A stretch of DNA of 64,000 nt from Owenia fusiformis (Eukaryota > Annelida > Polychaeta > Sabellida > Oweniidae), in NCBI GenBank assembly GCA_903813345.2, contig CAIIXF020000011.1:11006842-11070841 (forward strand), read 5' to 3'. The notes under the pieces were generated by a model. It was not told the origin of the DNA. It ran no database searches and was given only the letters and a program-made list of their open reading frames with translations. The translations under genes were made by a program, and so were the position numbers. Below are positions 39,701 through 51,700 of the stretch, piece after piece. The first letter of the stretch is position 1; every line of letters begins with the position of its first letter.

Positions 39701-42700
39701 GAATATACCTGAGAAATCTCTGTGATATCTCATTGGTCATTAGTTTATTCTGAGCCTGATTGGCTGCCTGGTTCAAGGCGTGTGTGGGCACTTGTGTTCA
39801 GTGACAGGGATATCCCTCGATGGAACCCATGTTGTAACGGTGCAATATTGAAGCTTTCTTGTTGGCAGCCAACTGATGACAACAGTCACTCATTTGAGTG
39901 CAATGCATTGTAAAAACGTATGTGTGATAGTATAAAAGCATGGGTGTCAAAAGAGACAATTCACCAGAGAGTATACCAAAACACTGCAAAAAATTCTGAA
40001 ACCACAATTAGTCACAATCACACGGGCTGGTATCGAAATATTTGTCCGCTGTGACGGAGCATGCTATTTTTCATAAGAACACTAAGAATACTTCACGATT
40101 TATTTTTTAACTCTTATGTTTCGTTACACCATAGAAAATTACTTACTCCATGCAATGGATATATCATTTGCGGGTAACTTTCTCTTCTGTTTGAAGTTCA
40201 ATTACGCTGGGAAGAAAAGCTATTGAAAATGGCGCCGGAGTATCATACTTCAAAATGTACCATTTCTTGTTTAACTTTCTATTGGCACGATATAGTGACA
40301 CGATAATATTTACACATGGTTTCAGCATAACTAAGAAGGTATATGAGATGTTGATGTATTTGGTCTTTTTAATTCTTTTATAAAAAATAATTTTTAATTT
40401 TTCTGTCCGCTGTGACGGAGCAGTTGCAAATGTGAACTGTGAAAATGCTCCGTCACAGCGGACAAAAAAATATTAATATTATTTTTTATAAAAAAAATTA
40501 AAAAGACGCAATGCATTAATATCTCATTAATACATTCAGAGTTATACTGAAAACATATGTTAATATTATCGTGTCACAATATCATGCCATTAAAAAGTTA
40601 AAAAAGAAATGGTACATTTTAGAGTTTGATACTCTGGCGCCGTTTTCTAGTGGTGGGACTCGCCACCAAAATCTCTACTCGAGTAGACGATTTTGGCGAT
40701 TATTTTTTAAAAAAATTTACAAAAAATTAGAACCTGGAAAATCAAGGCATTTGTCACTACTTACATCGACTTTTGGTTTAATGACCACTCAATGATGTAG
40801 TTCTGAACGGATTGGGTTCCGTTTTGGATGTTTTAGACGCACATTTACCGTATATTAGCAATGATATAAGCCTTTTATGGATTTTTTGATTTTGAAATTC
40901 CCACTTCCGTCCAAATACATATGCGCATGCGCATGCGATATACCGGATGTAAACAAACATGAAAAGCAATGAATACGATTCTCATACGTTATTCTCATCA
41001 AATGACCATTAAATCAACAAAACAATCTGCAGAATAGAGTCAGAAGTATGTAATTAATTAGAAAAACGTAAAGGCAGCTACATTCCTTGCTTAAATCGTG
41101 AGTATGGAGGGTAAATCGCGATTTTTCTCAGAAATTTTCAGGATCACGATTTTCAAATTTTCAATCGATTGATCATTTTTCTAGGCTCATTCGAGTTCTA
41201 GTTGATTACCCGAGTCACTCGTTACACCGCTACCGTTTTCAATAGCTTTTACTCCTAGTGTTATTGGACTTCAAACAGAAGTGACGGTTACCCGCAAATG
41301 ATATATCCATTGCATGGAGTAAGTAATTTTATTTGATATAACGAAACATATGAGTTAAAAAATAAATCGTGAAGCATTCTCAGCGTTTTTATGAAAAATA
41401 GCATGCTCCGTCACAGCGGACAAATCTTTCGATACCAGCCTGTGAATCAGAGCTACCAAATATTTATTTTTAATTCATGGACTGCTTGTGCATTTTTAAA
41501 GAGAAATCTTTACCATTGGTTATTATTAATCTTAAATGTAATCAAAATTATGCATGTATATCAGTGATGATGAATGATCATGAATCATTGTTCATAGAGA
41601 TATCTCCTTATAAAATGTTTGCAAAATCTGATGTGTTTAAGCAACATCATCCCACTAATGTACTAGTGCAGTTTTTCAATTTCTAACCAAGCACAGTTAT
41701 TATGATCACATGTTGCCTAATATATAAATTTCTGTGTGTCATATGATGTTATGTCATGAACAGATATTTTGCAACCAGGCTTGCCAATATAGATATCATG
41801 GAGTGAACTACCATTGAGCCTGCATCTCCTACGTGCCATGGATTCACATGGTCCCAAACTGCATATAGCCGTATTGGCGCTCCAGTACCATTTTCTATCT
41901 TTATTGGCATAGCGTATATCTCACTTCCAGTTGCTGGGATTCTTTCAACATTTGCAGCATTTTCAACACACCATTTCCCAGCATCACATACTGCTTGATG
42001 AGCTGGAAAACCAGTTGCTTGTCCAACATCACAACTGACAGCATCTGTCACAAATCCTTTGACATTTCTGTTATCAATTGCCCACTTAACAGCAGGTGCT
42101 CCAAATCCAGGGAAATGCAACATTGTGGTATTGTTACTCCCAAGAAATGCACTTTGATTTCCCCAGTAAGCCCCCCAACCAGAGTTCATGACGATAACTG
42201 CACCATGTGGAATTGGTTGATTATGTTGTGTCTCCCAGGCTTGCAGGTCTTCCACAGTAATAGCATAATCCCGGTTATCAACAGTCTTGTTCCTGATGTC
42301 AATAACAACAGCGGCCCCATGTAGATCAGCAAACGGAATTTCATGTAGTTTCCTCCCATTTTTTGCAAAGTGATATGGAGTGTCAATATGGGTCCCAATA
42401 TGTTCAGTTGTTTCAAAGTTGTTTGATGCAACACTGAAAATACAAATGTTTCACTAATACTAGTAACCCTATGGCAAGACATTGATTTTTGAAAACTATA
42501 AAGTCCCTTCTTTTAAAAAACAGTCTGCTCTGACAAAGCAAAAACTTTCACCACGTCCAAATAGTTTTGTGAATGAAGCATGTAAAAATAAGTTATTTTA
42601 TTTCTTTGATTATCTATAGCTTGGACAAAGATGATGAGATACTTACAAAGGTACACCCAAAACAGGTCCATAGTAGGCAACTGTAGATTTATAAGGAAGA

Positions 42701-45700
42701 GTTCCAGGCCATCTCATTATGTCTGGGTTGATGTTGTAGGTCAAATCTACAAATTTAGCTGCAATGTCATTGGCCAGCAACAGTGCTAGCAAGGCTTTTA
42801 GACCAAACATCACTAGAATCTTCTATTCCTTGTATGTGTCTTGTAGTGGCAAAAATCAACCACCTGCAGATCAGATTTGAATATTAATTCTGATTTTAAA
42901 TTTTTGAGTGTCACTTGACTCTTATGTCTGAAGCCAGTGTGTTAACTGTCATTATCTACAAACTCCATCTTCACCATATCTCTCAAAGATTTTATTGAAA
43001 TGTCTTATTTTCTGTCAGTTTTGTACAATTCTGATTCGAAACATATGGGTGTTTCCTGTATTCCTTTTTATTGCATTCTGTTCTCTATACTTGAGTTTTA
43101 AAACATGTTCACAATTTTATATTATTTACTGGTTGATTTTGAAGCATTTGGGTCATCTTGTGTTTGTTAATAAGTCAATAGTATTACTATTAATACTCTC
43201 TTCCAAAAAATTAGAGTTGGATCATAGTATTTATTATATACCCAATATGTAACACTAATTATGATTGGTCAATACCTAGTCACGTGTTCCGAAATAGATT
43301 TACTATTTCCCTTCGAAAGTTATATTCCCTCAAATGTGACGTCAGCGGGAAAATACATTTGAACTATTGCCCGCTGACGTCACGATTGCAACTTCTATTA
43401 CCCTTGGAAACGTCTGTGCATCATTACTGCACAGATGAAAAACAGAAAAATGGAGGATGAGCACAAACACAAATCAACTCCGTTCACCATGACAGACGTG
43501 CGTGAACGGTACAATATAAGCAACGTGGATAAAGTTCCCTAAGCTCAATATGTCTGTGTAATTTCAAGTGTTATGATAATCTATTTCGCATGTAAATCGC
43601 AATTGAATTTGTCAAGTAAGAGTCTCAGAAATTTCATAGGCAAAAATTTTTGTTGAGCATATGATGACATCACAGCTTATAATGCTAACAATGGACCTGG
43701 GTAGGGGGCTTTGTAAGCTCTTTTGGCCTTCGCGGAGGAAATGGGACAAGAGTCAGTATAGGGTATATAATAAAACAAATAGTGACTGCCTAATTTCGAG
43801 CAATAATGTAAATGATTTCCCCTTGGGAATATCCTCTATAATTTACTATTCCCGAAGCCGCAGGATATTCCCTTGGGGAAATAATTTACACTATTGCCCT
43901 CAATGGCAGTCACTATTGGAGCATGCTCAAGTAAATTATTTGTTGACCATTTTGAATATTTTAATAGATTTTATTCAAATTACCACCTATCAGATTCAAT
44001 TTAGATTTGTGCATCTAAGATGGTGTTTAAGTTGAGAGATGAATAACTCTCGTGAATTGTCAATGACCCCATGCGTTAACGAAGGCAGTTCATCCAAGCG
44101 CACTTAAACCGCAAATTACGCTGTGGCAACCTTGTCAGCTGCTAGCATGTGTCAACCGCGTCTGCTTGTTGCTAGTGAACCGCAGGAGTTCCACTGCAAT
44201 AAACGGTGGTATCTTTCAAAAGAATTATGTGAGTGTAGGTGACTTTGATAACCTATGATTGTTGAACAAACATGAGCATGTAATTTGCACTGCATGGCTT
44301 ATTTTTCTTTTAGTGACATCTGGCAGTCTGGGGCGATATATTATATGACGCAATAATTCACTAACAATGCGGGCATACAGAAATACAGTCTTAATGTATA
44401 GGAATTATCACTTTGTGTCTTGTTTTTATTTTATGTGATGATTAAATCTGTTTCAGTGGATCAAATAGGTTTGAATTAGTTTAATTACCTAGGTGTCTGT
44501 AGGCAATTACCTTCTTTAAAATGACCTATAATCGTCCATGCATGACACATAATTAAGAAAAATTGTATAGCTAAAATATCAGCATTGCAAAAAGTATATT
44601 GAATTTAGAACAAAATTACTACCAATCTTTTTTTAATGGTGTACCTCTCGAACTTCATCTTGAACTGATACAAGTTGTCTGAGGACATTTACAATACTAG
44701 TATGTAAATTAAACCATGATAAGGCAGTACACCATCTTCAGTGTCTTGAGATAAATTATTGTTATTAGTATGCCACATTGTTAACAAGGTCACCTTAGAG
44801 AAACACACAAGGTGATAAAAGTAAGGTCAATACATTTTCATTGATTAAGCAATTGTCAATAAGCAAGCTCAATGTCAATGTGTGGAAACCAGATAAAATC
44901 AGTGTGTTGATCCATGTCTTGAATTGAGTCTCATTCTCTTTGTGTAATAGTAACTGTAGTTGCTCTTGCAAGTGTTTGGTAAAGAAGGTTAAATGTGGAA
45001 GACTTATCAGTGGGAGGGGTCATATTTGTTTTTGGGATATAGGATATCATTCATTTTAGGCCTTATTAAATGTAGATTACATATAATTTCGATGCCAGGT
45101 TATCATCTCTCGATTAACAACCACACTTATAATGGTTTTACACTCTCAAAGCACCTGTGTAAGATTGTCTTTTTTTACGATTTTTTGACTATCCACATTA
45201 AAAATAGTTTTGATTTTGGAAAGCTGGAAAGTGTGTATACTACTTTTCTACAATATTTCATATTGGGGGAAATCTCTGACTATATGTGTTCAGTTCAGAT
45301 TCTTTATCATAGTTCAACTCTTATAATTTTTTATTTTGATGTTTTTTATCCAGTATAGTTTAGAGCTACAGCTTTATCATCATTATACTAAATATGCCAT
45401 GGCTCTTTTGTCATATGTTTTGTAATAAATATTTTTAATGGTAATCCACTTAGTGAAATATTCCATTGGGAAATAATATACCACTGCCCCTATAACTGGC
45501 CTTAATGGAAGTCAATAATTTATAATAATCTCCTCACATGGGTACAACCAGTCCATGGCATTGACCTGTTGTTAGATCATGAAATGGGGAGCTGATAATG
45601 ATAGTGTAGATAGAAAAAACAGGTTTGCATATGACTTTAACACTTGTATCCAATTAATGAGTAAATAGAAGTTGTTACACACTTGTCCAAAGTGATAAAT

Positions 45701-48700
45701 TATTTAGTGTGCTATGTTGGCAATTATGTTAACAAATCAAGGTATAAATTGCCATTAGTATGTTTCAGACCCATATATGTTGAAACAACATTTTGGAAAT
45801 ATACAGAATGGCTCTGTTGTCTGTCATGAGCTTTGTGGTATCTAAAACACTGTTGGTCAGGTCTTCATTGACATTTGCCCTGAGAGTACATATTTTTTTT
45901 CTATAAGAATGCCTGCTAGATCAACAGATTTTCTGGTAGCAAATATGAACTTGCTACCTTGGTATTCCGAAGAATAAATTATAGACAGCATTTTTAATTA
46001 CCTAGGTCTAGGTGCCAGTGTTACTTGCTGTTTACAATTAGATTAACTACTTATGTTTCTATTATTGTTTACTTTTAGTTGAGCTACCTGGCTAAAATTA
46101 TTTGCTTGTTTACTTTCAGGTGAGCTACCTGTCAGGGCTGACATCTTTAGAGCAGCTATCTGTTATGAACAATCCATGTGTTATGATGACAGACTCTGAA
46201 AGGTTATTATAGAATTTCTGTTATCATATGATTAGGTCCTATTCACCATATCATTCAACTCCATGAAAGTTAAACAAGAAAAGCACTATATTTACTCACC
46301 ATTTGGGTGATACTGAACACACATCGTCATCTACATGTATTTTTATAATATTTCATTTCTATGAGAAACATTTGAAATAATTATATGTGGTACATTCTGG
46401 AATTTAAAAACCCAACATTTACACATAGATGTACATTTTTGAAAATCTCACCATTAAGGGCTCGTATCCATGTAAACACTTAATAAGAGCAACTTTATAT
46501 GTGTCATTTTGCCTGCATTTTGTCTGGAAATATCTTTAAAACATTAGAATATATGAAGATATTTGATTTGAAGAAAATAACATGTACCATTTACTCTGCA
46601 TTTCCAATGCTTATGATTTATTTCAGTGGATTTGACTACAGACCATTTGTTATAAACTGGTGTATGTCTCTGAGAATACTAGATGGTTATCTTGTGAAAC
46701 AGAAGGAAAGGTCAGTAATTATTGCAGAAGACAGGATTAATATGTCACTATGTTCTCATATGGGATTAACATGTCACATTGATTGATATCATAGGGTATT
46801 AACATGTCACTATGTTCTCGTATGGGATTAACATGTCACCATATCTGCTTTATATGGGCTTATTAGCCTTTGCAGATTATTGACATAGACATAGACTATG
46901 TTATCAGAGGGGAATACCTGGAATAGCATGTCACTATGTTCTCATATGGTATTAATATGTCACTATGTTCTCATATGGGATTAACATGTCCTATTGTTAT
47001 CGGAGGGGAGTAGGCTTTTTATTATTTGATTCGGGGATATCATCAGTGTGTATTTAGATTTAAAGATACTGTCTATCACATCCATTTTTTAAATACCAGT
47101 GTAGTGAATTCATATTTGGTCCAAGAACATCTGTTGACAGTTGACTGTTCAAACTAATGTTGCAAACTCATCAAAATAGATATTTTTAAAGAGATGTTAA
47201 AAATAGATAACATTTATTATTAGTGTTCATATTTATTATTCAGTGTCTGGTACAGATAATAAGAATATGTAGGAATTATTTTCTGATTTAGCCTAAAGGC
47301 AGAATGGCTGTACAGTCAGGGTAAAGGACGTCACTTCAAGCCTGGGCAACATTCAGATCTTTCTCACTACCTGGCTCATACATGTCCCCTCACAGCACAG
47401 ACAGAGGTAAGATATACATCAGTTGTAATCTTGCATCTAGTTGCTGATCACCTAGTACTATGTATTGTCTGATCCAGATGTGTCGGAGAGAGAATTGGTG
47501 AGAAAATATTGTTCATGTCATGTTGCAACCCTACCTCAACATAACTAAATGTATTGTGCAGAACAGTTAAAAAATAATGCACAGCTTGAGACTTAGAGAC
47601 CCTTTCACAAGTTTATGAAGAATACTGATAAATGTCTTCCTCACCTAAAGCCGCCATAATGACTACATTTCTAGATGTAATGTTATTCTGAGGTTGTGCC
47701 CCTCTGTTAGATATACAGTATGACAACCTATTTATCTCGAATAAAATTAAATACTCATGTTACTATATCCATGACTCTGTTCTAAGAATATCCTAACATG
47801 GAGATTTAAATTCATGAAGGTGGCTTGTATATCAGCCATATTATATCCACCTCCAGCTTGAGACTCTAGAGGAAGCAAGACTGAGTAAAGTACTAGGCAA
47901 GCAGCAGTACCACCAGCAGCAGTTAATACAGGAGAGTGTACATGCCACACCAGAGGCAAAGATCATGCAACCTCCTAGGTCTGTCTCCCCTAAGCCCAGA
48001 CAGCAGAAAAAGTCACCAGTGCCAGGTATGTATCTGTACTGTATCTTACATACAGAGTGAGCCAAAAAAGGTAATCCAAACAAATGTTAATAACTCAGTT
48101 ATTCAGCAATTTTTCAATACACTGGCACAGACGTCTCGTGTAATGGTTCACACCTTTCTTATTTTCTCTTGTGCCAATGTTCCAAGGGTTGTTAGTATAG
48201 ACATTACAACCAAAGCTAAAACTCTGGGGTGTTCCTGTCTGGTGAAAGAAAATTAAACAAGGTTTAATTATGCCAAATATGACCTTAAACCCATGCCGAA
48301 TGACTGAGTTGTAAACACATGTTTGTTTGTTATGTGTGTTATACTGTTTTCAATTTTGCTTTGTATACACTTAACCCATTTTGGATATGTTCATGCAATA
48401 AAGTTAAATCCATGACAATGCTTATACTCTTGTACGGTGTACTGGGTGAACTGATATTGCAACCAATTTAATATTCTCAATCTTAATGGAATCTTCATGA
48501 ATTTTTTTGTTCACAGAGATTTTTCAGTGGAGCAAATTGTGATGTACTTGAAGTTTAAAAAAATAATAGGATAAAAGAATGTCAAAATGCTATTATTGCT
48601 TACTCCATTGAAAACTACATAACAAGATTCCACATATATATTGAGTTATTTCAAAACTAGAGTGTTGCCTTTTGGGTCAACCTGTTCATTACAACTGTAT

Positions 48701-51700
48701 GTATACTCAACAGTTGACCCTGCTAGGCTATATATCAACTTGACAACTGATCACCTGTCTGTGCTTCATATGTTATACCACCATGAGTGGTGACATATTG
48801 TTGTGGTGACATTTTGCATGTTAATGTTTTATTATCTATTGCTTTATTGTCTCTGATTTAGGTTCCCAAGCTGGCCACAATAAGCAACAAGTGACATCAC
48901 CACAGATGTACCCAATAGAAACACCTACTAGCCTCTATACCAACTTTTACAACAGATCACCAGTCAGGGCTTGGACCAATAGTGAGCACCATTCAAACAT
49001 TCACCATTTGCTCTTGAGATATTGATTTCAATAGTCAATTTTGATTTGTTACGTTTCGGTTATTTTGTTTCTCATTGGGTAAGAAGATAACACATTTGGT
49101 TGTAGAATAATGAATCCCTGCAGAACAATGTGTCTCTGATCTCCTCTAATACTTGCAGGCTTTTGCCAAATGATTCCACATTTTGATAACAGTCACTAAA
49201 GTACATTAAATGCATCCATTGTATGTTTCTGCACAGTCTAAAGTGTATCATGTGCTTGTATAGGTAACCCTGAGTTCAGTATGGAACAGACAAGACTTGA
49301 ACTACTGCATAAAGAATCTATTGACCTCACACATGAAGATATAAAATACAATGGCAATTCTCAAGGTATTGGACTGAATTCTTGATTTTAACTAAAGATC
49401 TTTAATGATATCATGCTAAAAATTAAATGTAAATTAAAAGCAATTATTAATGAAGTTTTGCTAAGTGATGGTATTCGATTTGTATCTTTCATTTTCCAGT
49501 ACATTTTTCTGAATCCCCAGAAAACACTAGCATATTGGAATCTGAAACACGATACATACCACTCCCAGGATTCAACACTCCTAATCGACCAATGACAGCA
49601 CCACCTGCATCACATCATGGCATGACATCATTTGCTGAGATTGCCTCAAAGCATGATGATCGACCATCTACAGCTATGAACCCAAGAAACAATAATACCC
49701 AGAATTTTCCATTTGTGAAACAGGCTGTTCTGTCGCCAATGTCTAAATATGAGGAATATAACAGTCGACCAATCAGAGTTGTGAACCAAAGTAAAACTAC
49801 TGCCAATCTGGCACATTTACCACTATCTCCAAATATAACACAGAGACGGGATTCTCCTTTAACAACCAAAACAAGGGATTCACCTTTGAGCACAAAAACT
49901 AGAGTGTCACCTCTTAGTGCCAAAGCACGAGAGAGAAAACGTGCCTCACCTTACAGAAGATCTAAAACAGCCAATAAAACAAAGGAGAGCAATGAATATC
50001 CCACCACGGATTCTGATGACAGTCTGCCAGATTCTGGTTTGAACCTTGTGCGTGCCATCACTTCAGGACGTAGAGTCAAGATGGCTGTCAGAAAGTCAGG
50101 TGATCGACCACTGACCCCTGTAAAAATGCCTAAATCGTCACCTCAATCTTCACCATATAAGGCACCCTATACTCCACAAAAATACACACCCACCAAACAT
50201 GGGAGTCACCCCAAGAAATCAATCAATAGAAAACCTGATAAAGCAGCAAAAAATGCCAACACATCAACAAGATGTGAAACATCAAGAGACTCATCCCAAA
50301 TTGAACAAACTGGCAGCATCAACTCAGAAGATTCTGATATGATCAGGGGTGGTGGAGATATGAATGACAATGGTCCCACTAGATCCTCCAACACAACTGA
50401 AAACTTTGAGCAAGGTAAGAGCCAAGATTACAATGTAAAGATATCCTCATTTGCTTTGCCTTAACATTCATCTTGAGCTTGCATTGGAGGTTGCAAATAT
50501 CACAGCAATCATGGTTTGGAATGTTGAATAGAGTAGAATAGCATGATGGTAAGTAACTAAATAGGGATTAGAGGTAATGTGTGAAGATCATTGTAGGTCT
50601 GAAGTAGAATGATTTGACTCTTGTATTATTTAAAGTAATATTTTAAAAGTTAATGGGTTTTTGAAATACATGTATATTAATGATGTCAACAAGCTCAAAC
50701 CTGTCATTTTGTCATACCTTTTATTTGCAGCTATGCGCCATAGAGCTGTAGCAGTTGTCATCCAGTCAACATGGTGGGGCTACTACACCAGGCAGTATGA
50801 TATGAAGGCTTGATATCTTCTCATACATTTATTTGCAGCTATGCGCCATAGAGCTGTAGCAGTTGTCATCCAGTCAACATGGTGGGGCTACTACACCAGG
50901 TAGTATGATATGAAGGCTTGATATCTTCTCATACCTTTATTTGCAGCTATGCGCCATAGAGCTGTAGCAGTTGTCATCCAGTCAACATGGTGGGGCTACT
51001 ACACCAGGCAGTATGATATGAAGGCTTGATATCTTCTCATACCTTTATTTGCAGCTATGCGCCATAGAGCTGCAGCAATTGTAATCCAGTCAACATGGCG
51101 GGGCTACTACACCAGACAATACAATATAAAGGCTGTCTCAGTGAGGAATGAAATGAGGTTTAGACACATGGAGGATCATATAAGCAACCTCAGTTTGGAG
51201 GTTGAGAGGTAATTACCCACTGTCTTGTATCAAGTCCTTGTTTAGCCTTCATGCCTGTTTCTCTGACTTCATTGTCCCACAATTAATTTTCATCTGTCCT
51301 TTCATTCGTCTGTTGATGCATCCACTGTCCTGGTGATTACTCAAATACTGGTTCAAGAGTTTAATTCAAATTTTATTAGGGTTATGCCCTTTGGGTGTAG
51401 GACCTCTGCTCAAGAAAGAATATTCAATATTTGATAATTCAAATACTAGAAGACAGATTTGGTTCAAATTTTCCATATGTTCACTCTTACCAATTTCTTG
51501 ATCTCACCTTAGTTGGGGGATAATTCATGGGTGGTTTTGGGGGCGGGATTGGCGGGCAAATACTTACAGGATTCAATCAGATTGTACACTGACCCTCTAG
51601 ATTGTTAGAAAAATTGATGGGAAATGACTTCTGCACATGTGGAGTGCATTGACCTACATTTTACTTGCTGGAAACTAAAGTTTGTTTACATCTAATCATA

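Noticed and set aside
39722-39913. Plus-strand ORF of 63 codons between the cyclase genes
   Set aside because: No recognisable domain, no splice context, and length expected by chance.
40921-40939. Alternating ATGCGCATGCGCATGCG (Z-DNA-like) tract
   Set aside because: Too short to build a case, and no associated promoter or gene.
42186-42482. Second minus-strand ORF at cyclase copy 2, suggesting a frameshift
   Set aside because: The true frame is open from 42433 to the stop; it merely lacks an ATG or GTG before 42255, so no frameshift is needed.
49615-49923. Minus-strand ORF of 102 codons
   Set aside because: Antisense shadow of CEP97 exon 12; no homology or context.
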